Assembly (NCBI GenBank): GCA_013396525.1
Contig: VWYX01000012.1
Coordinates: 2,791,470 to 2,855,469 of the forward strand
Direction: 5' to 3'
DNA from: Chaetorhynchus papuensis
Taxonomy: Eukaryota; Chordata; Aves; Passeriformes; Rhipiduridae
DNA: 64,000 bases
Shown: positions 46,210-58,900 of the stretch, piece after piece
Position numbering within the stretch: position 1 is the stretch's first letter
Layout of the letters: each line of letters opens with the position of its first letter
Notes under the pieces: generated by a model
Told to the model about the DNA's origin: nothing
Seen by the model: only the letters and a program-made list of their open reading frames with translations
Database searches by the model: none
Made by a program: the position numbers and the translations under genes

Positions 46210-46960
46210 TGCCAGTCCCGGTCCCCGTACCGCCGCAGGTGTCTGTGGCAGCCGCGGGCCCCGTTCCCAGGGCGGCATTCCCGCCCGCAGTCCTCCCCGC
46301 CGCCCGGGGGCGCTGCCGCCGCGGCCGCGCCGCTCCAGCCGCCTTCCGGTTCCCGCGGCGCCAGTCCCGGTTCCGGCCCCCGAGGATGGAGGCACGCGTG
46401 GCGCAGTCCGCGGCGAGGCTGGCGCGGCAGGTGCGGGGCCGGGCGGGGCGGGACGGGACAGGACAGGACAGCCGGGCACGGTATGGTACGGCACCGCACG
46501 GACCGGGACAGCCGCGGGGCTCCGCGGGGCGCAGATGGCGGGCGAGCCCCGGGAGCACTCCCCCGGTACCGAAGCCCTCGCAGTGCCCGGAGCCGCGGGC
46601 GGGTCGCTGGGCCCCGCGGGAGCGGAGGGTCTCTCTGGGAGGAGGAGGCGGAGAGCCGGCAGGGCTGAGGCGCTTCCTGGGCTGCTGCCGTCTCTCCCGG
46701 GACTGAGGGCAGAGCTGCAGCGCTGCCTCGTCTCACACCCTGGCATGAGGGCGGATCGTGAGAGCGTTCCGCACGAGCTTCCCACAAAAGTCAGCCGCAG
46801 CCGGCCCCACACGGCCCGGTGGTACCGCCCTGTTCCCGGTGCTGCGGCTTACTCTGGTCGGGCAGGGATCACCCGGCGAGGCCAAGGGCGGCAGCAGCAG
46901 CGCCGGGTCCGGGGGCCCGAGAGCCCAGGGCAGCCTCCTGTGCTGCTTGCACCTTGGCGT
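46210..46960 (+). promoter_or_regulatory. RARS1: CpG-island promoter of RARS1
   Basis: CpG density rises sharply here and falls by about 46960, covering RARS1 exon 1 and the start of intron 1. There is no TATA box. An ETS-type CTTCCGG at 46343-46349 lies 37 bases before the start codon, as is common for housekeeping genes. The start of transcription is not visible from sequence alone. Confidence 0.8.
46386..46430 (+). CDS. RARS1: RARS1 exon 1
   Basis: It reads MEARVAQSAARLARQ and ends in phase 0 at CAG before GTGCGG. It is shorter in similarity than other exons (human MDVLVSECSARLLQQ), but length, phase and CpG-rich setting fit. The Kozak context is AGGATGG with A at -3. Confidence 0.88.
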
Positions 46961-49900
46961 CCTCCAGCAGGTTTGTTGTAGCCATGAAGTGCTTAGGTTT
47001 GGGAAAAGATGATGGCAACCATCTCCCTTATCAGTGACAATAGTAATAAAAAATAAAACTGCCAGGTGTGTCCTAGTCAATGACCAGTATTGGTGGTAGA
47101 GTGCCGAGGCAGCTTCGGGAGAGCTTTGACTCCTCCAGGTTCACTTCTCATACATTGCCCCAGGAGCTGAGAGGTTCTGGACGTTCGGCTTTTGGGGTTT
47201 TGCCTGCCATACTTGTGTGTTCTTGAGCAACTTTTCGGTGTGTTTTCTGCTCACAACTTAAACATAGGACAGGCACTGAGATAATAAACCTGGCTGTTGA
47301 ATCTCTGCAACTCCTTCTTGCCTTTGATTTTCCCTTTCTCCCGTGTTGCTGCTAGGAGAGGAAGGACATCTCAGGTATTCTGGCAAGGTGGCTCTCTCTT
47401 TGCTGTCACTGCTGTCTGGTTTTTGAGCAGATTCCAGGCACTGGAAGCAAAGCAGGAGGGACAGTGTTCATCTCTGGCTGCAGGAGGCCAAGCAGAATTA
47501 CTGAGCCTCAGTCTGCCTGTCAGTCCCAGCCACATGCTCCCTGTTTCCAGCTGCAGCATGCCCTCTAGCCTGTGGGGAGCCAGCCTGCAGGAAAATAACC
47601 CAACAAAGAGCAAGTAGTGTGTGCTCAGCCGGCTCAGCAGGGCTTGGCAGAGTAGGAGTAGAGATAAAACCGAGCAGGAGGCAAGGAGGGGAAGGAAAAG
47701 AGGTGTTCTGCTTGCTTTGCCATGTTCTCTCAGGCCATTTTCCCTCCTTGATGATTTTTTCTTTTAAGCATGATGGAGAAAAGCTCTGTCGTATTAAAGC
47801 CCAGAGGCAGAAGCCTGTGCAAGTTTCGTGTTACCTACCTACTCAAATAGGGTTCTTGGAAGACAGTCTTGTGTGCTAAGGGAAGATGTAAGGATGATTT
47901 TGGCCCTATTGAAAAAGCTGTAGTGTTTTTGTATTCACAGGTGAGGGGAAGATTTCTAGTACTCAGCTGACCAAAGAGCCCTTGGAGATGTCAGCATGGC
48001 CTCATGTCACTGCCACAGCTTCTCATGAGGTGGTCATCGGGTATGACCCTTAACTGACAAGTTGTGCTAGACAGTGCAGGTGGAATAAGCCAGGGGGTGA
48101 CACTTCATGACCTGAGCAGCAGCTTTTTTCCTCCCTTTTCTCAGTCACACAGGTTTTAGATCAGAGATGTATTGGCGTTGTCTCCCTTCCTCACTTACAT
48201 AGTACCATGAGAGAGGAGTTACAAGGCTTATCTGTAGTTTTGTAGATTAGTTTGTTTTTTAGAAAGAATGTAGAATTTATAATATCCTTTCAGTAACATC
48301 TAGCATTCACAGAACTTTGCTAGAGAATTAGTTTTATCATGGGGTGCTGTGATAAGGGGCATTTATGTTGCAAACATCTAAAGACCTTTTTTTCCAGGCA
48401 AGCTCAGGAGCATGGTTATGGGTGTGGAGGTCACAGAATCATAGCATACATACGTCAAGTTGGACCCATGGACCATCCAGTCCACCTCCCCACTCCTCCC
48501 AGGACTACCTAAAACTAAACCATGTTGTTAAGAGCATATTCCAGATGCTCCTTGAACTCTTGACAGATTTGGTGCCAAAACCACTTCCCAGGAGAGCCTG
48601 TTTCAGTGCACTAGCACCTTCCCAGTGAAGAACCTTTCTGAACCAGTGTGACCTTCCCCTGACACAGCTTCATTTCATTTCTCTGTCTCCTGTCACTGGT
48701 CACCAGAGAGAGGAGAGTGGTGAGTGATGTTCCCTGGCCCTGTTGCCAGTTTGGAGCTGAAAGCTGTACTCGGTTGTGTGGCTGTCCCAGCCCAGCTGTT
48801 GGGATCTCAACCCCATCCATTTTGGAACCCAGAGTAAGCATTGCTGAGTTCAGGCTTTTCTGCTGGGTCATTTTGAATGAAAGCTTAATTTAATCTGTAT
48901 AAGATGTTGATGAGCACAAAAAAAGGGAGACTGAAATGACAGGAGCAACACGGACAGCTGGGCCACCACAGTGAAACCTTTTGCTCTCAGTTCACACTCG
49001 AGTAGCAACATAAGGACTGCTGCTGGAACTTTCTGAAGAGGAGCACTAAACAGGACAGACAAATGTGGCAGTCTGGGGGGACACGTTGGGCTTGGTCACA
49101 TCTGAAACGAGGCCATCCTGAATGCTTCCAGGTGCCAGTGCTGTGAATTTGCTGTTTTGGTGCAGTCATGGGAAAAAAGTAGATGAAACTTGCTGAACTG
49201 TGGCATTGCTTTAGAGTTCTTCACCTCCTGGCCAAATCCAAGTGATTACAATGCTAATTGTCACCCTGTATTTTGGTGGGAAAAGCTGTTTGGGGCAGAT
49301 GTCTGCCCGGGGGTAGGTGATTCCTGGGCACCGTGGTTCTGGGTTCTGACCATGCACACGGATAAACCTCTTTCCTTGTCCTCACTTGTCATGTGGCAGT
49401 ATGGAAAGAAGCTCCAGTCCTGGTCATCTCACCTCCTGTCAGTCTTCCCTTGGGTGGCCAGAGGTGTTTGTGATGCTCTAGGAAAATCCAACTTCAAATT
49501 CCTCTTCTGTAAAGCTTACCACTGGTACTGAAGTATCCCAGTGGTTACAGCTTTGGGGGAATTTTTTAATGCAGGAGGAATACTTGTGAGCTGCTTGTTG
49601 TCTTGGACATGCAGGGATTTTAGTTTCAAAAGCAGAACATGATTTTCTGGTTCTGGAGAACATTTGCCTTTGATGCTGAACTCTCCTTGGGGTCCTGGAG
49701 GCCTGTCCTGAAGCTGGTGACTTCACTAGAGGAAAGATAATACTGTGTGAACACAGAATTTACAGATTACGTGATATTAGGAGTAGAAGATACCTTTGCC
49801 CTTATTTTTAAAGCACATTCTAGGCTTGGGGGGATGAGTTATGTACGTCACTGCTCTGATGTTTGTAGCAATAATGGTCACTGAAACTTACAGTGACACA

Positions 49901-52900
49901 GCTGTGAAAACACAGTGAAATCTCTTGTGCTGTTTTTTAACTTGATAACAGAAGAGTTTTCAAATGGGTCTATAAATTATGTGAAATGCTAATAGGTCAG
50001 GCCAGGAAGAAAAGTTGAAAGTAAACAAAGCTATTTGCTGTAGCTTATATGGGGGAAGGTTTGTGTCCATATGTAAATGAGGGAAAACCACTGATTTTTG
50101 TGATACCTGCCTTGAGTTTTGAAAAAAAAAAGCTGAAATGGGACTATTTGAAGTGAGTTACTTATAAGATACAGTTGTGCTGTTCAGTGATTTTAGTTAT
50201 CTAAATGGCAAACCAGAGGATTTGATACAGGTTTGGTGTTTTTCCTGAAAGTCTTGTTTCTTCACATCTGAACCCCAGGAAACAGCATCATGTTCTCCTG
50301 TAGCAGAGGACACCTTGAGGCTGTAACAGACGTGTACCATAAACTGAAGCACAACTGAAGAATAACCTCAAAAGTACTGATTTTTAGCTTGGCCCACAGA
50401 TGGGCCAATATTAAAACTGTTTTACCTCAACCTAGGTTTTTGAGCATGTGCAGTTAGTTACAGCAGCATTCCTGGGAACTGTTGTTCAGGGGAACATACA
50501 AGACCAAGAGATTCAATCAATGGCCCATTTTTTTTCCTAATTAAATAGTCTGATTGTTTCAGGAGCAACAAAGTAAATGAGCCCTTTTTGATAAGGTTTG
50601 GTGGCCTACAATAATAGCCTGAGCTGCGTCCTGCTGTGGAAGTGCTGGCAGAGGAGAGCTTGGATGAGGGAGCTGAGGGGGTGGCGAGCCAGGGTGGGCA
50701 ATGCTCACTGCCTCCCTCCATTGCAGCACCAAGTCCCTCAAACCTTCAGTAGCCCCCAGGATTCTGTGTCAGAGCCAGCTTTGTGGCTCGGGGCACAAAG
50801 CCTGTTATGGGGGAGGACAGGAAATGGACAACAGAGATCAAAGTTCAGCTATTTGGTTTCTTTAGGGCTTGGGGTGAGGAAGATTCCTGCGTCTTGCAGC
50901 AGCTTCCAACTATTTTGCTGCTGACATTTGTCTGAGTTGGGGCTGTGAAGTCTGGATGGACTTGGGGAAGTTTGTTTGGGACATAGAGGCCCTCCTGAAA
51001 TTCCCAAGTGCTCCTGAATGCCTTGTGTCAGCTTTAAGGGAGAAGACATAAATTTCCTTCCTGGGCAGGGAGGGAAAGGTGTGGCCAGGTGGAAGTGAGT
51101 GCACCCTGCAGAAACGCCCCCGTGAAGCAGCACACTGTACTTCTGGTATTCCTGTCTCTAGGTGGGGTTTGAGCTTGCTGGGGTTGTGTGAGTGATCATG
51201 GTTTTCTCCTCTGAAAGAGAAACTGTGGCCTGTGAGATAGTGAAACAGGCTTTAGGGGATTTTGAGTCAAATCATTTGATATCCTTATTAGGTTAAAAAA
51301 GTTGGAGAAACTGCTTATTTGGGGAATATCTTTTAATAGCATGACCTGTTGTCTTTCTTGTACTTCTGTCTTAGTGACATCATTTGCTCACAGCCCTTTC
51401 AAAAGAATGTTTCAGAATCCCTGTTTTCCACACAAGTAGAAACAACCATTAAATATTAATTGTTTGGAATTATTCAACTTACATGTCATTGCTGTTAACT
51501 TTACAAAGCAAACTAGCTCTGTGCCCAGGATCTTGCAACTCCTCACCTCCTGTTCCCTCTCCAAGAATTACTGTGTGACAACTCAATTTGCTTTTCAGGA
51601 AAACGAGATCAAGTTGTTAACTGCAGAAATTGAGCGTCTGAAGAACTTTGGGTGCTTGGGAGTCTCCCCGAGTTTGGAAGGGTTGCGAGACGAAAACGCA
51701 AAACTCAAGTACCGGTTAAACTTCCTTAAGAAGGTAAAGGAATGAAAAATTAGTTGTACCATGTGGTTTTTGTTCTCATTAGGACAAGCTAAATAAATGT
51801 GTGAGTTTGTTACAGCTACTGATGTGTGACAGCATGCTCACTCTGCATTCTGGCACCTTAAATCGGTGGCCCATCAGATATTTCTTGGTTCCTTAAACAG
51901 AAACCTGCTTTATGGAAAATGGTCAGTAGGTCAGTAAGCCCACATGGTCATGTCTTGGGCAGTCTTGGACTAGCTGGCCCAGCTGAGGTCTGTCCCAGGC
52001 TCAGCCACACAGGTGTGAGAAGTAACGCAGCCCTGCAGTCAGGGGAAGGTTTGTGCTGGGAGGTTCAGCAGGAGAAGCATGTGATTTTTATGTTGTATAT
52101 ATTGCTCCTGTGCCCGGAGGTGTCAGCCAAATCTGTCATCTGTGCTTTGCCAGGCAGCCAAGGAGAAAAGTGGGATGTAACAGCTCCTCAGATGTTGTGA
52201 ATTTAGCCTTCTGGATTTCGGTGGTTTTCTTTTTCAGAGCCTTCAAGAGGAAAGAAGTAAATCAACCAAAAGCATGATTAATATCAACAGCTGTCTCCAG
52301 GAGATCTTTGGAGCTGCCATTCAGGCTGCCTACCCAGACTTAGAAAACCCTCCTCTGGTGGTGACACCAAGTCAGCAGCCCAAATTTGGGGACTATCAGT
52401 GTAACAGTGCTATGGGCATATCACAGGTAAATGATGTAAACAATCTCAACAAAGAAGCAAAAATGGGGGCGGGGGGCGTTGTCTGTTGGAAGCTAAAGGA
52501 TAGCACAGTGAGAGTTGCAATATTGGACTTGTTCTGCGCTTGCTGCAGGTGCCTGGGTTGAGAATTGAGTGAGTATTTAATGGCATTTTAAGGGAAGAAT
52601 TGGCCTTTACAGAGCTGGCCTTTAAAACTCTGTTCAGATGCCTGGTATGAGAGAGTTAACATGTGTGACACAGAAAAACTGCTCGGTTCGTGGGATCTGA
52701 ATCAAATCAGGATTTAAGTGCTGCATCGATTTACTAATGATGTGCAATTAACTACCAATTAGTGAGTTGTATGTTTGGAACTGAAAACAGCAAAACAATA
52801 AATCACGATTCTGGAGAATTGCAAAATGTTGAGAAACACCTGCATATCTCTAACTGCTCTTCTCTAGTGCCAGGAAAGTGTAATATCCCCACACTTGTTT

Positions 52901-55900
52901 GTGTGCACATACCCCCTTCTCCCAGGGCAGGTGACAAACGGGCATCTCCAGCTTCCCCTCCCGGCTCGCACCTCCCGGTGCTCTGGGTGCTGTGGTTTCC
53001 TCCTGCTCACAGGCACACACGGCAGAGCAAAGGAGCCCAGGTGCTGCCCTCTTGGGTTTGGATCCCTGTGTCTTCTAACCCGAACTGCCCTCCCTGTGCT
53101 CCAGCCAGAAGAAACTGGGCACTGTCAGGCCAGGGAGTGCTCGGGAAGCACCTTCTTAGAGCCCAGACAGGTGTGGATTGCTGCTCAGGCACAACCCTTT
53201 GTACTCCTCTGGCTCAGTCCTTTGTTTAACGGCTGTTGTTAATTCCCTGGATACAGGGGATCAGAGACACTTCAGCAGTTGCTCAGCTTGCTCAATGGGC
53301 TGGGATTATGCTGAAGTAAAACCAGGAGCTGTGGGAGAAAGAAGGTAATGAGTTCTAGCTTAAGTGCTGAAATGCCTAAACTTTCAATGCATTGATGCCT
53401 TTGGGTGACTAGGTAGACTTTGTAATTACAGATCTTTTATTTGGCAATCTCAACAGAAACAACTCCTTTTTTCACATGTCCTGTTGTCAGTTCACCTTTA
53501 TTAACCCATTAGCCTGGCAGTTTTGACACTGAGCTTGCAGCGCCATGCATGGAACTCTGCTGTCCCAGGTTGTCCCGGTACAATGAGCGTGACTCGGGCA
53601 GCACGGATAGGATACGTGCCAGGCAGCAGGCTCTGGGCTGCAGTGCCAGGCTGGAACAGCCCTCCCGGATCCTGTGTCTCCCCTCGGTCTCATTAGCATA
53701 TTGTGACTGCGCTGCCGCCCTGGGTGACTGCCCTGACACGGGATTCAGGGCGCTGCCACTCCTCTGACCGCCCCGTTACCCCAATTAAGTCGCGGTTGGG
53801 ATTCTCGAGCGGTCCAGGCTTCCCTGTGTCGACGTGGTTCGCATAGCTCGGTGTCTGAACGGTTCTCTTCCAGCCAGGGTTTCGAGTTCCAGGTTGTCAG
53901 CAGTGGTGGTGAATAAGGGTTCCTAGTGCTGGGCTTGGCTGTGGAGTTTGTTCCCTGGGCAGGCAGGCCGTGCGCTGGGCTGGAGCTTGGCTGTGCTCAC
54001 ACAGGCAGTGTGTCAGCACGGCAGAGCCAGGGGATGGGAGCAGCAGGTTGAGGACTTTCTTTCAGCCTGTTTTAAGGGCTTGGCTGTAGTGCAGGTCATC
54101 CCAGGGTGTCCCCTGGGCAGAGCTGGAACACGGGTCCGGGTCACTGGGACTGCCAGTGGAGTGGGAAGTGCCCTGCCTGGGGCAGCACTGGTACGTGCCC
54201 GGCAGCAGCCTCTCCCTTCGGTGCGCTGATGTGGAAAGGACCCTCACAAATGCCTATTGTTTTTCTGGGAGCTCATTAGCATATTAATGCCTGGGGTTTC
54301 AGCCAGGAGCCTTGCTTGCTCCTTAGAGTAATAGGAGTGTGGTAACCCTTTCTCGAATGGTTCAGATAATACATCTGTAATCTGGTGTAACATGCCCATA
54401 ATTTGGGTCTGAATTTATTTTCCCTGTAGTGTGCACTTTGAGTAGCATTAAAGGCTACTGAGGTTTGCTTTTCTTGCCGTGGTTAAGCCTTTAGCATCTC
54501 ATAAGGATCCTGTGTATGACAGGTTAAACAGAAAGCTGAAACTTAAGTAGAAATACATTTTACAGCAAACTGCAAGTTAGCAAATACAAGCAGTAGTGTA
54601 AATTCTGAGTTGACAAAGAGGTACATGATCTTTGTGGCCTCAGTGGGATTGTTTTCAAACACATCTCAGTAATACCAGAAAATAATGTGCTCAGAAACAA
54701 ATATTTGTGGATAATTTTATAGAATGTGAATGTCGTGTTTCGCAAGGGGTGGGTTGGGCTAGCTCACAGAATCCTCCTAAAGGACATTTTTGTAAGATTT
54801 GCAAAAAGCTACGTGAGAAGATGCCTTGGGAATGGATAGGGAAGTTGTGTAGTTGGACTAGGTGATCTTCAAAGGTCTGTTCCAACCCAAACCACTCTGA
54901 TGCTATCATTGTATGTAAACTTGTGTCCTGTTCTTTGAGTTCCTCACAGTGGGCCATTCATGTCTCCAGGGAAAACGAGAGTTATTTTAACAGCAGTTTT
55001 TCTGATGCTCTTTGAAGAAATTTGGGTAGTGCTGGGATTATCTTTGTTTGCTTGGGTTTTTGGATTTTATTTATTTATTCATTTATTAATCTGTTCACTT
55101 ATTTATTTATTAAGCTCGAGACTAAGACAGGACTGAAGGCAGTTTGCTTTGGTTGTGTTTAATCATAAATAAACAGGCCTGCTCTGAAACCACACTCAGT
55201 ATCTGCTGGAGGCACAGCTCAGAACTTCAAATGTGAATGTTGGTAGAGCTGAGGACACCCATGAGACTGATCAACAGGATTGTGCAGCAGTGAAGGACTG
55301 TGCCAGCTGTGTTGATTTTTTAAAGGGTTTGTCTCTTTCACTAGCTTAAAAAAATACAGATTTGCCAAACCACTTAACAGGTTTTGAAAAATAGCCTGGG
55401 AGATTTTCTTCTGACATAGGGATTGCTCTGAGTAGAAGGAGGTGAACGTGTTGGGTCTAGTCAGGCTTGTGCTGTGGAGAACTGATCTAATCTATAAAAT
55501 TTGCTAGACGTGTTTCTCTTTGTGTGTGTCTCTGTATTATGAAGCTGAAGGACCATGAGGATCTTTCAGTGCCTCAGTACCTGTGCTCTCTGTTTTGCTG
55601 TCTAGAACGTTTCAGAGGATTGAATTTTACTTGATCTTGTTGTTTTCCAGATACTGCTCAAAACCAGGGAGCAGAAGGTTATCCCACGAGAAATCGCAGA
55701 GAAAATAGCAAAAAATATTCCTGCCAATGAATGCATTGAGAAGGTCGAAATTGCTGGTCCTGGTGAGATAGTTTCGTTTTACACACTTTCTATATCTCAA
55801 AGCAAAAAGGGCATTTTTACAGTGAGAGGGATGCTGAGTTGAGTTCTGCTGTTTTGTGATTTAAAACTGCACTTACAGGGTGAATTAGCTTCTTCTGTCT

Positions 55901-58900
55901 TGGTGAGCTTTGTAGCACTCAGACTTGTGCAGCAGCAGAAAATCTACTTTTATGTTAGATTTGGCAGGTATGATCCTGAGCCCTTTAGTTAGCAATTTTT
56001 CCACTGATCCTTAAGGGATCAGCTTTTCCCCTTTGAATATTGGTGATGGGAATCAAGCCACAGTCATGAAATCACAGCAAAAATCAGCAGCCCTTCTCCC
56101 TGTTGCTTGCATGGTGAGGAGACCTTGTCATCTCAGAACTGAGAGGCTGGAGTAGCATGGAGGCTATTAATTGCTGCATCTGTTTTGTCCTGTGACCCCA
56201 GGGAAAAATACAAGGACTTATATTACTTAGGGCTTCAGCATAAACACAAAAATCCCATGGCACAGTCCTTCTGGGGCTAGGGCTTGTTCATTGGCTCTGT
56301 GAAGCAGGAGAAGTAAGACAGTGTCATACCATGAGCATGAATTATTCCAGATGAAACTATGTGTTTTAGGATATTAATTTTTTTTAAAAGATAAAGCAGG
56401 ATTTGATTTTGCATTCTGGAAACCAAATAATTTATTTTCTCGTAAAAAATTGTTCCTATAAATTCACCATTGAGTGACTGTACAAAAAGGAATTACGTCA
56501 ATGGTGTAGCTTGCAGCATGTGACTGCTGCAGTAAAGGCTATAGTGGTGTGACTCCTCTAATCTGGGAACAGAAATTGTCTTCTAGTGACAGCTTTGTTA
56601 TCCTGTGACTGAAAAATGTTTTGTCAAGTTGACTTCATGTGCTCTTGTGCTTGATGCATGAAAACAGAAATCCAGGGGGGAAGGAAACAAAAAATAGTTT
56701 GAGGCACTTCTGCAGCCCCAGCACTCATTGCTTTTTTTTTCCTGCAAAGGTTTTATCAATGTCCACTTGAGAAAGGATTTTGTGTCGAAGCAGCTGAGCA
56801 GTTTATTGATCAATGGAGTTCAACCACCAGCTACTGGCAAAAGGAAAAAGGTACAGCAGTAAGCACACAGCTATCCTGCTACAGGGGAAATGTTCGGGAC
56901 TGCAGGTAGCTTTGAAATTCCCCCCCAAAGTGATGTGCTGAGCAGATGTCCCTGTGCAGAGTATGTGGGATGTGGCTTAGGAACTGGGCACTATGGGGCA
57001 GGTCACCTGTACTTGATGTGGTCTCTGGCAGGTGAGGGACTTGGTGAGGGCTCCCTGGGGGTGGGTGTTGTGCCCAAGTCCATCTGGGAGTGATCTCTGA
57101 CCCTTGGCTGGGCTGCAGCAAATCCCAGGCTGAAGCCTCTGAATGTTCCCTGCTGAGGGTCAGCAGAGGTGATGCTCGTTCCCCCTGCTCCCCCCAACAA
57201 AACCCAGATCAAACACACGAGGTGTGGTAATGGCCTTTTATTCACGTGTTCCTTTGGTGCCATGTCCAAGGTGGTGGTGGATTTTTCCTCCCCCAACATT
57301 GCAAAGGAGATGCACGTTGGCCACCTGCGCTCTACCATCATCGGGGAGAGCATGAGCCGGCTCTTCGAGTTCGCGGGTCATGATGTTCTCAGGTGAGACT
57401 CAGTGGCTGGGTGTGATGGGCTTGCTGGGCTGTTTGTGCAGTGCCTGTCTCTCTGTTCTGGTCTGTATTGGTCTTAGTTTATAAGCACATAGCAAATAAC
57501 CCTTTATGTGTAGTAGATACTAAATTGAGAAAGTGTAGCAGGGTTAGGAATCAAGGTGGGCAGCAGCTTCAGTGCAGTGAAACTGGGGGAGCTTGCCTGG
57601 ACTGGGTTTCTTGTATTATGTGTGTTTCTTTTAGAATATATATATTTTTAAAATGTGTGTATCTTAAAGCATATGTTTAAGAGATGATTATTATTGTCCT
57701 CTTCAAATGCTCCAAGGTTGAATCATTTAGGAGATTGGGGCACCCAGTTTGGAATGCTTATTGCTCACCTGCAGGACAAATTTCCGGATTACTTAACTGT
57801 TTCTCCTCCCATTGGGGACCTCCAAACTTTTTACAAGGTATGTGTAGCAGATAAGAGTGATGTTTTTGTCAGCATCTGAAAAGCAGATGGAGGAGCTTTA
57901 CAAATTGCAGCATAGTTTTGGAGAAATGAAAGAATCAAATCACTGTTGGTAGATTATTGCAATAGCCAGCCACGGGGTGATGAATTGTGGTATCTGGTAT
58001 TGAACTGTCTGTATGGGGCATGGTCAAAGGGCAGTGTAAGCACACAGCCTTTCTGGCTTGAGATGAGCATGCTTGGAGAACCTGTTAGGAGTGGTGGTTT
58101 GTTTCAGGGGAGAAAGCAGTGCTTTCCCATGTGTTTCCCTGTAGGAATCCAAGCGGAGGTTTGACACAGAGGAGGAATTTAAGAAGCGAGCCTATCAATG
58201 TGTGGTGCTGCTGCAGAGCAAAAACCCTGACATCATTAAAGCCTGGAATCTCATCTGTGATGTGTCACGCAGAGGTGACTTTGCCACATCTGGAATCATG
58301 TCTCAGCCGTAGAACAGCGTGGCTGTCCTCACTTTATGTCTGAGCACACCCTTCTGTTTTCTCTTGAAAATCACTGCCACACTGCTAAGAGAAGCTGAAA
58401 GCAAAAAGCCAGTACAACCAAAGTACTGGGCTGTCTTAAGTGGAGACTTTCAGCTAAATATTTTGTCCTAGTCTGACAGCTTGGTCAAGAGATGGACAAT
58501 GCCTTTTGGGCCTTGCTGTACCCACTGGTAAACATTTGCCATTGGTTTCCACTGTGTGCCTTTAATGTAAGTATTTTGTTCTGTTTCCCTCAAGAATTTC
58601 AGAAAATCTACAACTGTTTGGACATCACAATCATAGAGAGAGGGGAATCCTTCTACCAGGACATGATGAAAGACATTGTGAAAGAATTTGAAGATAAAGG
58701 TGAGGCTTTTGGTCTCAGGTCAGAAGTTCTGCAGCTGTGAGGATGAGCATGGTAACATCAATCCTAGTCAGCAAGGCTTAGGGCTCATGTTTTCAACTTG
58801 CATGTTCCTCACCTTTGCCTTTTTTTCTCAGCCACATTTCATAAGTGGATCTTTTGTGGCTTTTCCTCATTCCAGAAAGCCTGAATCTTTCTTGCTGACA

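Larger units (their letters stand above)
52427..55650. other. RARS1 intron 3
   Basis: 3.2 kb containing a CpG-rich patch (53540-53870), duplicated blocks around 53597-54285, a CR1 tail (54835-54905) and a TTTA-type simple repeat (55065-55113). Confidence 0.85.

Noticed and set aside
45626..46981. Several 200-370-codon open frames on both strands around the RARS1 promoter
   Set aside because: They arise from GC-rich, low-complexity and CR1 sequence with few stops. Composition is Arg/Pro/Gly/Ser-biased and no frame resembles a protein family.
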